A DNA stretch of 27,445 nucleotides from contig DDQW01000056.1 of the NCBI GenBank assembly GCA_002342805.1, forward strand, positions 1 to 27,445. Direction: 5' to 3'. Within the stretch, counting starts at the first letter, position 1. Every line of letters starts with the position of its first letter. The stretch is from Clostridiales bacterium UBA2432. Its GTDB lineage: Bacteria > Bacillota > Clostridia > Lachnospirales > Vallitaleaceae. A program made the position numbers and the translations under genes. Under the pieces are notes generated by a model. The model saw nothing but the letters and a program-made list of their open reading frames with translations, was not told the DNA's origin and did no database searches. Shown in pieces: positions 15,213 to 22,820 of this stretch.

Positions 15213-17681
15213 ATGTTAAGAGAATCTTTGAATGGGTTATGGGTGATGGAAAATTGTGATACCGGGCAAGAGTATTCAGCCAATGTTCCTACAACCATGT
15301 ATGAAGTTTTATATGAGAATGGAGCGATTGAAGATCCCTTTTGTGGAGAGAATGATGTGAAGTATACCAAGCTATCCGATGACGCATATCGTTTTATTCG
15401 AACGTTTGAGATCAAAGAAGAGATGTTAAAGGAAGCATTTATTGACTTAGAATTTATGGGACTAGACACACTTGCAAGGGTATATGTGAATGGGCAAAAG
15501 ATTACCAGTACAAATAACATGCATCGGACCTATCGTTTGAATATTAAGCCCTATCTTGTCCTTGGAGAAAATATTTTGCAAATTGATTTTGAGTCACCAA
15601 CCAAATTTATAGCAAAGGAACAGGCTAAAGATCCGCTTTGGGGTGTTTCATCCACGATTCCGGGATATGAGTACATTCGAAAAGGACATCATATGTTCGG
15701 ATGGGATTGGGGACCACAGCTTCCGGATATGGGTGTCTGGCGTGATGTTAATCTGTATGCATATACACAAGGACGTCTTGAAACATTTTATGTACGCCAA
15801 GAGCATAAGGACAAACATGTTGAATTATCCATTGATGTTGACAGTCATTTATATGCCGATAATTTGACCCTTTCCATAAAGCTTCAAAATCCAAATGGTC
15901 AGATTCAATCCATAAGTGTGGATGCGGCTCAAGCAAGAGAAATCGACATGGTGGTTGAAAACCCTATGTTATGGTGGCCCAATGGTTACGGCCAACAAAA
16001 TTTATATAGGTTATCTATTCAACTACTTGATGGAGATAGAATTCTAGATCAAATAGACAAAGAGATTGGCTTAAGAACCATGACAATTCACAGGGAGCCG
16101 GATACATGGGGAGAGACCTTTGACTATACCATTAATGGGGTACGAATTTTTGCTATGGGCGCCAACTATATTCCGGAAGATGGCTTAATCAGCCGTCCGG
16201 ATAAGGCGAGGACAGAACGGCTGATTCGTGATTGTGCCAAAGCGAATTATAACTGTATTCGTGTTTGGGGTGGAGGGATATATCCTAGTGATACGTTTTT
16301 TGAAATGTGTGACCGATATGGTTTGATTGTTTGGGAAGATTTCATGTTTGCCTGTGGTGTTTATCGATTAACGAAATCCTTTGAAGAAAATATACGCGCA
16401 GAATTTATTGATAATATTAAGCGTATTCGTCATCATGCCTGTCTAGGTCTTTGGTGCGGAAACAATGAGATGGAAGAAGGCTTTGTCAGCTGGGGAATTC
16501 CGGAAGATGAACGATTACGAATGGACTATTTATTAATGTATGAAAAATTGATTCCGGATGTTCTAGAAGAATATGACCCGCAGACCTTTTATTGGCCGGC
16601 CTCACCAAGTTCAGGTGGTGGATTTGTTGAGCCTAACGCAGATAACAAAGGGGATGTTCACTATTGGCAAGTATTCCATGGGAATGAGCATTATAAAAAG
16701 TTTAGAGACCATTATTTCCGATTTGCCAGTGAATATGGGATGCAAGCCTTTCCGGATATGAAAACAATTAACACCTACGCGACAAAAGAAGAACAAAATA
16801 TTTTTAGTGCGGTCATGGAGGACCATAATAAATGTACGGATCCGATTAACGGAAACATGAAGATTATGATGAACGTCGCCGGTGAATTTATGCTTCCGAA
16901 TAATACAGAAGATATTGTTTATATTAGTCAAGTATTTCAAGGGGAGACCATTAAGTGTGCTGTTGAGCATTTCCGCAGGAATCGCGGACGGTGCATGGGA
17001 TCGACCTATTGGCAAGTGAATGATAATTTCCCAGGAGCTTCTTGGGCTTCAATTGACTATTATGGTCGCTGGAAGGCAATGCATTATTATGCGCGACGTT
17101 TTTATGCACCCCTACTTTTATCCGCCTATGAAGAAAAAGATAAAGCCTATATATATTTAACCAATGATCGATTGGAGTCCTTTGAAGGAAAGATTGAGTG
17201 GGAACTTCGACATATTGACTTGGGTATACTTGAAGAAGGAACAAAAGAAGTCATTGTCGATGCCTTAAAAGCAAAGCAAGAAATTGAGCTTTCAATTGCA
17301 CCTTATCTTAAAGAGTATGGTGATGAGCGGAATATTTATTTGAGTTTTCGCTTGCGTAACTCCGAAGATAAGGTAATATCATCAGATTCTTTGCTATTTA
17401 CATGCCATAAGTTTTTCAACTTTAAAAAACCGGCACTTACATTTGATGTGGAAGAACGGGGAGATAATCTTATTGTCCTTGTAACTTCAGATACTTATGC
17501 CAAAGCTGTTGGTATAGTAACAAAAACCATTGATTGTGTTTTTGAAGATAATTATTTTGATCTTTTGCCGGGAGAAACAAAAGAAATTACTGTTGATGAA
17601 GTTATTGGTCAAGCGCAAACGGTTGAAGCAATAAAAGGCGATATTGCAATTCATGCAGTAAATACCCTGAATTATTCTTGA
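15213..17681 (+). CDS. GH2 beta-mannosidase
   Basis: This 822-aa glycoside hydrolase of family 2 has the beta-mannosidase pattern. The N-terminal sugar-binding jelly roll opens with RESLNGLWVM and contains the mannosidase-typical segment GHHMFGWDWGPQLPDMGVWR. An Ig-like domain ends at NPMLWWPNGYGQQNLY, and a TIM barrel follows from about residue 290 (RIFAMGANYIPEDG, IRVWGGGIYPSD, IVWEDFMFACGVY). The catalytic acid/base is Glu419 in WCGNNEMEEG and the nucleophile is Glu507 in FASEYGMQAFP; both are present. C-terminal beta domains complete the usual length. There is no signal peptide, so it should act in the cytoplasm, removing terminal beta-mannosyl residues from imported oligosaccharides or glycosides. 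AGGAGG lies 5 nt before the ATG. Divergence from the AraC gene suggests local control. A terminator follows at 17736. Confidence 0.88.
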   Translation: MLRESLNGLWVMENCDTGQEYSANVPTTMYEVLYENGAIEDPFCGENDVKYTKLSDDAYRFIRTFEIKEEMLKEAFIDLEFMGLDTLARVYVNGQKITSTNNMHRTYRLNIKPYLVLGENILQIDFESPTKFIAKEQAKDPLWGVSSTIPGYEYIRKGHHMFGWDWGPQLPDMGVWRDVNLYAYTQGRLETFYVRQEHKDKHVELSIDVDSHLYADNLTLSIKLQNPNGQIQSISVDAAQAREIDMVVENPMLWWPNGYGQQNLYRLSIQLLDGDRILDQIDKEIGLRTMTIHREPDTWGETFDYTINGVRIFAMGANYIPEDGLISRPDKARTERLIRDCAKANYNCIRVWGGGIYPSDTFFEMCDRYGLIVWEDFMFACGVYRLTKSFEENIRAEFIDNIKRIRHHACLGLWCGNNEMEEGFVSWGIPEDERLRMDYLLMYEKLIPDVLEEYDPQTFYWPASPSSGGGFVEPNADNKGDVHYWQVFHGNEHYKKFRDHYFRFASEYGMQAFPDMKTINTYATKEEQNIFSAVMEDHNKCTDPINGNMKIMMNVAGEFMLPNNTEDIVYISQVFQGETIKCAVEHFRRNRGRCMGSTYWQVNDNFPGASWASIDYYGRWKAMHYYARRFYAPLLLSAYEEKDKAYIYLTNDRLESFEGKIEWELRHIDLGILEEGTKEVIVDALKAKQEIELSIAPYLKEYGDERNIYLSFRLRNSEDKVISSDSLLFTCHKFFNFKKPALTFDVEERGDNLIVLVTSDTYAKAVGIVTKTIDCVFEDNYFDLLPGETKEITVDEVIGQAQTVEAIKGDIAIHAVNTLNYS

Positions 17682-17735
17682 TATAGCACAATTTTAGCAT
17701 TAAAAAAATACAGATACATATTTAAGTTTTTTGTA

Positions 17736-17798
17736 AGAGATTAAAATAATCATGCTAGTAAAGTTTGACAGCCATGGTTATATAGTCTCTTTTTTTTT
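17736..17798 (+). terminator. Intrinsic terminator between the beta-mannosidase gene and chvE
   Basis: The outer stem pairs AGAGATTA (17736-17743) with TAGTCTCT (17783-17790); after a small internal loop the inner stem pairs ATAATCATG (17746-17754) with CATGGTTAT (17773-17781), with G-U wobbles. Nine T follow (17790-17798). The 18-nt loop contains TTGACA. It may end the mannosidase transcript or act as an attenuator in a longer chvE leader. Confidence 0.7.
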
Positions 17799-17803
17799 AT
17801 AAT
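17775..17803 (+). promoter_or_regulatory. Candidate chvE promoter overlapping the terminator
   Basis: TATAAT (17798-17803) begins at the last T of the terminator tract. A poor -35, TGGTTA (17775-17780), lies 17 bp upstream, inside the hairpin's right arm. A weak -35 fits dependence on an activator such as the YesN-type regulator. The leader would be about 38 nt with GGAGG at 17837-17841. Confidence 0.4.
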
Positions 17804-17847
17804 GTGTTTAGTAACAAAATAATCTATATGATAAATGGAGGTAGAAC

Positions 17848-19044
17848 ATGAAAAAATTAGTAACTTTATTACTTGCATTAACATTGGTACTTGGGGTATT
17901 TGCATTTGCCGGATGTGGAAATGATGATGCGGCAACAGATTCAGATGTGACTGATGTGGCAGATGATGTTGTTGAGGATGCAACAGATGATGTGGCAGAT
18001 GATGAAATGACAGAGGAAGATAGTTCAGATGGTGGCGTAGATATCGGTATCGTGTTACCAACAAAAGAAGAACCACGTTGGGTACAAGACGAAGCGAGAT
18101 TCTTAGCTGCAATTGAAAACACAAATTATAACGTTGAAGTACTTTTTAGCCAAGGAGATTCAGCAAAAGAAAAACAAAACGTTGAGACACTTATTGCTAA
18201 AGGTATTGATGTATTAATTATTACTCCTCAAGATGGAGATGCAGCAGCTGCAGCAGTTCAAGCGGCAAAAGAAGAAGGAATCACTGTTATTTCTTATGAC
18301 CGTCTTGTAACAAACACAGAAGCAGTTGACTACTACATCACATTTAACTCAGTTAATGTTGGTGAAGCTCAAGGTCAATACTTAATCGATCAAGTTGAAG
18401 ACGGAACAACTGGAAATTCATTATACCTATATGCTGGTGCAGCAACAGACAACAATGCATTTTTATTCTTTGAAGGTGCATGGAACAAGTTGCAACCAAA
18501 GATTGCTGATGGAACATTTGATGTTATGAACTCTTCAAAAGCGGTAGAGTACAAAGATAAAGCAACATTAACTCGTGAAGAAATGGGCGAAATTATTGAG
18601 CAAGTAACAACAGATTGGAAACCGGAAGTTGCTTTATCAAAAGCTCAATCCCACATTACATCAGCACCTCCAACAGGAAAAACGTATATTTTAGCACCAA
18701 ACGATGGAACAGCACGTTCAATCTATGACCAATTTGCAAAAGAAGAAGGCGTTGAAATCTTTATTACAGGTCAAGATGCTGAGATTCCTTCAATTCAATA
18801 TGTTATTGACGGAAAACAAAGTATGACAGTACTTAAAGATGTTAGAGATCTTGTAAATGGTGCAATTTTAACTGCAACAGAAGTTTTAGAAGGTAATGAA
18901 ATTAAAACAAATGGTGAATATGATAATGGAGCTGTAGCTGTACCTGCAATAGATGTTCCTGTAATCACTGTAACACAAGATAATGTATCAGATACAATTA
19001 TCGGTTCTGGTTACTATGATTCATCTGAATTCACAGGACTATAA
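17848..19044 (+). CDS. chvE: ChvE-type monosaccharide-binding lipoprotein of an ABC importer
   Basis: This 398-aa binding protein has a lipoprotein signal peptide (MKKLVTLLLALTLVLGVFA, lipobox FAGC), an unusually acidic Asp/Glu/Thr-rich linker of about 40 residues, and a ChvE/XylF-type domain. Typical segments are IVLPTKEEPRWVQDE, VLIITPQDGDA, ISYDRLVTN, YITFNSVNVGEAQGQYL, ATDNNAFLFFEGAW, APNDGTARSIYDQF, GQDAEIPSIQYVIDG and SGYYDSSEF. Relatives bind several aldoses such as xylose, arabinose, galactose and glucose. It feeds the GguA/GguB importer encoded downstream. The codon choice (many ACA, GTT, GCA) looks more biased than in its neighbours, in line with high expression. A hairpin just after the stop may keep chvE mRNA more abundant than gguAB. 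The symbol rests on family resemblance; the exact sugar is unknown. Confidence 0.87.
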   Translation: MKKLVTLLLALTLVLGVFAFAGCGNDDAATDSDVTDVADDVVEDATDDVADDEMTEEDSSDGGVDIGIVLPTKEEPRWVQDEARFLAAIENTNYNVEVLFSQGDSAKEKQNVETLIAKGIDVLIITPQDGDAAAAAVQAAKEEGITVISYDRLVTNTEAVDYYITFNSVNVGEAQGQYLIDQVEDGTTGNSLYLYAGAATDNNAFLFFEGAWNKLQPKIADGTFDVMNSSKAVEYKDKATLTREEMGEIIEQVTTDWKPEVALSKAQSHITSAPPTGKTYILAPNDGTARSIYDQFAKEEGVEIFITGQDAEIPSIQYVIDGKQSMTVLKDVRDLVNGAILTATEVLEGNEIKTNGEYDNGAVAVPAIDVPVITVTQDNVSDTIIGSGYYDSSEFTGL

Positions 19045-19063
19045 GAAATCATAAAATTTGATA

Positions 19064-19096
19064 GTAGTAGTGATGGGCATTGCTCATCACTACTAT
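19064..19096 (+). repeat. Intercistronic hairpin between chvE and gguA
   Basis: TAGTAGTGATGGGC (19065-19078) pairs fully with GCTCATCACTACTA (19082-19095) using one G-U wobble and an ATT loop; an additional G-U pair can extend it. No T-run follows (TAAATTT), so it is more likely an mRNA-stabilising or processing hairpin than a full terminator. Confidence 0.7.
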
Positions 19097-19128
19097 AAAT
19101 TTAGATTGTAGTTGATAGGAGCTTGGAT

Positions 19129-20649
19129 ATGGCGAATATATTAGAAATGCGTAACATAACCAAAGAATTCCCGGGTGTAAAAGCTTTGGATAATGTAAAT
19201 TTTCAAGTTAAAAAAGGCGAAATACATTGTTTGGTTGGTGAAAACGGAGCAGGAAAGTCAACCTTAATGAAGGTATTAAGTGGAGTATATCCGATTGGGG
19301 ATTATTCTGGTGATATAGTGTTTGAAGATGAAATTCAAAAATTTTCAAATATCAGTGACAGTGAAAGAAAAGGAATTGCTATAATTTATCAGGAGCTAGC
19401 TTTAATTCCTGACTTATCTGTATACGAAAATATTTTTATGGGACATGAAATACATAAAAAAGGATTAATCAGCTGGAATGCAACACGCGCAGAAGCGTCA
19501 AAGATGTTAGCAAAAGTTAAAGTAAAAAATGTGCATCCGGCAACAAAAATTATTGATTTAGGCGTTGGTGTACAGCAGCTTGTTGAAATAGCAAAAGCAT
19601 TAAGCAAAGATGTAAAACTATTAATTTTGGATGAACCAACAGCTGCATTAAATGAAGATGATAGTGAGAATTTATTGGAGTTACTCAAGGATCTTAAAGA
19701 GCAGGGAATAACTTCTATAATGATTTCCCATAAATTGAAAGAAGTTATTGCAGTAGCAGATACTGTAACGGTATTACGAGATGGTAAAACTATCTGCTCA
19801 TTAAGTGCCGATAAAGGTGAAGTTAATGAGCGAGATATTATTAAATATATGGTTGGACGTGAGATTAATGATATTTTCCCAAAACGTCTTGAGAAAAATA
19901 TCGGAGACGTTCAATTAGAAGTAAGAGATTGGTCTGCATTTGATCGAAAATTAGGTCGCCACGTCGTTAAACAAGCAGATTTCAAAGTCCGCAAGGGTGA
20001 GATTGTTGGTTTGGCTGGATTAATGGGTGCAGGTCGTACTGAATTTGCCCATAGTATTTTTGGGAATTCTAGAAATTATATGATTACGGGAGAAATGTTC
20101 ATTAAAGGCAAGCAAGTGAAATTCACCCAACCTAAACAAGCCATTAATCACGGTTTAGCTTATGTATCTGAAGACCGAAAAGGGAATGGATTAATCCTCA
20201 TGCAGGATATAAAGCAAAATATTACTGTAGCAAATTTAAAGGCTATTTCTAACGGAATCGTTGTGAATAAAGGAAAAGAAATACAAATAGCAGAAAAATA
20301 CAGAGAGTCTATGAATATAAAGACACCATCCATTGAACAAAAAGTTAATAATCTAAGCGGAGGAAATCAACAAAAGGTTGCCTTAGCAAAGTGGTTGTTT
20401 GTGGAACCGAATATTTTGATTCTTGATGAACCGACGCGTGGTATTGATGTCGGCGCGAAATATGAAATCTATACGATTATGAATGAACTTGTGGCTCAAG
20501 GATTGAGCGTTATTATGATTTCTTCAGAGTTACCGGAAGTCTTGGGGATGAGTGATCGTGTTTATGTTATGGCAGAAGGTCGCTTGACCGGTGAATTAGA
20601 TATTACAGAAGCTTCGCAAGAAAAAATAATGGAAATGGCAACGGTTTAG
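19129..20649 (+). CDS. gguA: Sugar ABC importer ATP-binding protein (GguA/MmsA type, two nucleotide-binding domains)
   Basis: This 506-aa protein has the two fused ABC domains usual for CUT2 sugar importers. Domain 1 has Walker A GENGAGKST, the signature-like region DLGVGVQQLVEIAKAL, Walker B LLILDEPTAAL and the switch ISHKL. Domain 2, from about residue 260, has a degenerate Walker A GLMGAGRTE, signature LSGGNQQKVALAKWL and Walker B ILILDEPTRGIDVG. One consensus and one degenerate site is normal for this group. The sequence is closest to GguA, the multiple-monosaccharide ATPase, with ITKEFPGVKALDNV at the start and LSGVYPIGDYSGDI. ATG 19129 is chosen because AGGAG at 19117-19121 lies 7 nt upstream; TTG 19123 would leave almost no spacing. 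The gguB ribosome binding site overlaps its stop, so the two are coupled. Confidence 0.9.
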   Translation: MANILEMRNITKEFPGVKALDNVNFQVKKGEIHCLVGENGAGKSTLMKVLSGVYPIGDYSGDIVFEDEIQKFSNISDSERKGIAIIYQELALIPDLSVYENIFMGHEIHKKGLISWNATRAEASKMLAKVKVKNVHPATKIIDLGVGVQQLVEIAKALSKDVKLLILDEPTAALNEDDSENLLELLKDLKEQGITSIMISHKLKEVIAVADTVTVLRDGKTICSLSADKGEVNERDIIKYMVGREINDIFPKRLEKNIGDVQLEVRDWSAFDRKLGRHVVKQADFKVRKGEIVGLAGLMGAGRTEFAHSIFGNSRNYMITGEMFIKGKQVKFTQPKQAINHGLAYVSEDRKGNGLILMQDIKQNITVANLKAISNGIVVNKGKEIQIAEKYRESMNIKTPSIEQKVNNLSGGNQQKVALAKWLFVEPNILILDEPTRGIDVGAKYEIYTIMNELVAQGLSVIMISSELPEVLGMSDRVYVMAEGRLTGELDITEASQEKIMEMATV

Positions 20650-20661
20650 GAGGATTAAGAT

Positions 20662-21840
20662 ATGTTAAATAATATTACACAAGCGATCAAAGAAAATATA
20701 CGTGATTATGGTATGTATATTGCCTTAGCATTGATTATGCTTATTTTCACACAATTAACAGATGGATTGTTTTTAACGCCAAGAGTATTATCAGATTTAA
20801 TTGACATGACAGGTTATATTGCCGTGTTGTCGGTAGGTGTTACTTTGGTTATTATTATTCGTCACATTGACTTATCTATAGGTTATGTATGTGGTTTCTT
20901 AGGCGCTGTTGCAGCTATTTTAACATCCACTTATGGCTTGCCAATATGGTTGGTAATTATCATTACATTGCTTTCGGGAGCAATCATTATTGGTGGATGG
21001 ACAGGAACCTTAGTTGCGAATCTCAAAGTTCCTGCTTTTGTTGCCACTTTGGCAGCAATGACAATATTTAGAGGAATGTTAATTCGAGTAACAAATAGTG
21101 CGACAATTTTTACGGACAATGAGAACTTTAATGCAATTGGTAATGGCTATATTCCAGATATAGCAAATGTTGAAGGCCTTCATGTTTTGACAATGGTTAT
21201 TGGTCTTGTGGGATTGGTTATATTTACGGCAATGGCTATTGCTTCCCGAAGAAAACAGCAATCCTATAATTTACATGTGCCTGTGTTGCCGGCATTTATT
21301 GCTAAACTTGTTGTTATATATATGGTGGTAATGTTCTTTATGTGGAAGTTGGCAAGTTTTAAAGGATTATCTTGGACAGCCATTATTGTAGCAATTGTTG
21401 TTTTGATCTATAGTTTCATTATGAATAATACAACTATCGGACGACATATTTATGCCGTTGGTGGTAATCCGGAAGCGGCAGAACTTTCAGGAATTAGTGT
21501 TAAGTTTGTTACCTATTTGGTATTTGCCTCGATGGGACTTATGGCTGGCTTATCCGGTATCTTATTTACCGCACGTCTTCAATCAGCAACCCCTACAGCA
21601 GGAATGGGATTTGAACTTGATGCCATTGCCGGTGCCTTTGTCGGTGGTACAGCAACAACAGGTGGAATTGGTAAAGTAACCGGTTCAATCATCGGTGCCC
21701 TTGTTATGATGTCACTGACAAAAGGAATGGACCTTATGAACGTTGGTGTATCTTATCAATACATCATCCGTGGTTTGGTTCTTGTTGCAGCCGTTGTCTT
21801 TGATGTAAAAACACGAAATATGCATAGTAAAAAAGCATAA
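20662..21840 (+). CDS. gguB: Sugar ABC importer permease (GguB/MmsB type)
   Basis: This 392-aa BPD_transp_2 family permease has about ten transmembrane helices. Family marks include DYGMYIALALIMLIF near the N-terminus, IIIRHIDLSIGYVCGFLGA, VPAFVATLAAMTIFRGM, the ATPase-contact segment GGNPEAAELSGISV and the C-terminal DAIAGAFVGGTATTGGIGKV. A longer hydrophobic insertion around residues 195-250 is typical of the GguB/XylH branch compared with RbsC. It forms the membrane channel with GguA. AGGAGG at 20648-20653 overlaps the gguA stop. A strong terminator follows, closing the importer operon. The substrate is a monosaccharide by family; which one is undetermined. Confidence 0.9.
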   Translation: MLNNITQAIKENIRDYGMYIALALIMLIFTQLTDGLFLTPRVLSDLIDMTGYIAVLSVGVTLVIIIRHIDLSIGYVCGFLGAVAAILTSTYGLPIWLVIIITLLSGAIIIGGWTGTLVANLKVPAFVATLAAMTIFRGMLIRVTNSATIFTDNENFNAIGNGYIPDIANVEGLHVLTMVIGLVGLVIFTAMAIASRRKQQSYNLHVPVLPAFIAKLVVIYMVVMFFMWKLASFKGLSWTAIIVAIVVLIYSFIMNNTTIGRHIYAVGGNPEAAELSGISVKFVTYLVFASMGLMAGLSGILFTARLQSATPTAGMGFELDAIAGAFVGGTATTGGIGKVTGSIIGALVMMSLTKGMDLMNVGVSYQYIIRGLVLVAAVVFDVKTRNMHSKKA

Positions 21841-21879
21841 AATTCAGATTCGTTTCGAACAACTTCATGACAAGAAAAT

Positions 21880-21927
21880 GCTACTTTGTGATAAAAATAC
21901 TATATTATCATAAAGTGGCTTTTTTTT
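21880..21927 (+). terminator. Intrinsic terminator of the chvE-gguA-gguB operon
   Basis: GCTACTTTGTGATAA (21880-21894) pairs with TTATCATAAAGTGGC (21905-21919) over 15 bp with two G-U wobbles, a 10-nt loop and eight T (21920-21927). Confidence 0.88.
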
Positions 21928-21966
21928 GGATATTCACACTTTGTTCATAGTTCCTGACACTTTTTT

Positions 21967-21975
21967 TGGTATAAT
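21967..21975 (+). promoter_or_regulatory. Extended -10 promoter of the FNT channel operon
   Basis: TGGTATAAT combines a consensus -10 (21970-21975) with the TGn extension. No good -35 is found at 16-18 bp. The leader would be about 23 nt, with GAGAGG at 21993-21998 before ATG 22006. Confidence 0.55.
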
Positions 21976-22005
21976 GTATACAAAAAACAATTGAGAGGTA
22001 TTATT

Positions 22006-22788
22006 ATGGCAAAAATTTATTCGGGACCGAAGGCGTTGACAGAATATATTTTGACGCAAAGTAAGGCAAAAGCAAATAAACGGTTTATTATTTTATTGAT
22101 TCAAGGAATACTCGCGGGCATGTATATTTCAATCGGAGCGATTGGTTATTTTAAAGTAGCAGCATCGACAGTAGATCCGGGTATAGGAGCTTTTCTTGGT
22201 GCATTGGTTTTCCCAATGGGAATTATTGCTGTTTTATTAATGCAGGCTGAACTCTATACAAGTGATAGTATGGTTATGATTGCAGTATTTGATCAGCGAA
22301 CGAAGTTTACAAGCACGATTAAAATACTTGGACTCATTCTCATTGCAAATTTAATCGGTGCTATATTTTTAGCCTTATTAACAATCGGAGCAGAGATTTT
22401 CAATGCTTCCGTCTTAAATCTTGTGATTGAAAAGGCCGTGCATAAAGTGCATATGGAGCCCGTTACTATACTCATCAGCAGTATTTTATGTAATATTATT
22501 GTTTCAACAAGTGTCTGTTTAGCCTATAGTTGTCGAGAAGAAATTGCAAAAGTAGTCGTTGTTTGGTTAGGCATTACTGTCTTTGTATTGAGTGGAACAG
22601 AACACGTCGTGGCAAATATGTATTACCTATTTGTTGCTTACTTCGGAGGTGGAGACCTAAGCTTAATCCAAATAGGATATAACCTCTCGATTGCTGCTGT
22701 AGGTAATTTTATTGGCGGAGGTATTATTGTTTCGGGAATTAACTATATGTTAGCGTATCGGGATATTGATCGACAAAAAATGCATTAA
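22006..22788 (+). CDS. Formate/nitrite transporter (FNT) family channel
   Basis: This 260-aa protein has six transmembrane helices and FNT-type signatures: GILAGMYISIGAIGY in helix 1, LLMQAELYTSDSMVM around the first re-entrant segment, LCNIIVSTSVCLAY in helix 4, and SGTEHVVANMYYLF with the central-pore His200. The end, GNFIGGGIIVSGINYML, is also family-typical. Members conduct formate, nitrite, lactate or hydrosulfide; the LLMQAELYT segment departs from the usual G-x-E-L-(F/Y)-T by having Ala before Glu. ATG 22006 is used because GAGAGG lies 7 nt upstream; the in-frame TTG at 21991 overlaps that site. It lies 32 nt before the pyruvate/PEP-binding protein gene and is co-transcribed with it, so export of formate made from pyruvate is a reasonable but unproved role. 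Confidence 0.85.
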   Translation: MAKIYSGPKALTEYILTQSKAKANKRFIILLIQGILAGMYISIGAIGYFKVAASTVDPGIGAFLGALVFPMGIIAVLLMQAELYTSDSMVMIAVFDQRTKFTSTIKILGLILIANLIGAIFLALLTIGAEIFNASVLNLVIEKAVHKVHMEPVTILISSILCNIIVSTSVCLAYSCREEIAKVVVVWLGITVFVLSGTEHVVANMYYLFVAYFGGGDLSLIQIGYNLSIAAVGNFIGGGIIVSGINYMLAYRDIDRQKMH

Positions 22789-22820
22789 AATGATATACTT
22801 AGATCAAAGGAGGATTCACT

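Noticed and set aside
17765..17770. Consensus TTGACA upstream of chvE as a -35.
   Set aside because: The only good -10 (17798-17803) is 27 bp away and TATAGT is 10 bp away; neither spacing works. It lies in the terminator loop.
17750..18124. Minus-strand open frames rich in His/Leu/Pro or Ser/Thr opposite the start of chvE.
   Set aside because: They mirror the acidic, repetitive Asp/Val/Thr linker codons of chvE and have no supported start or family resemblance.
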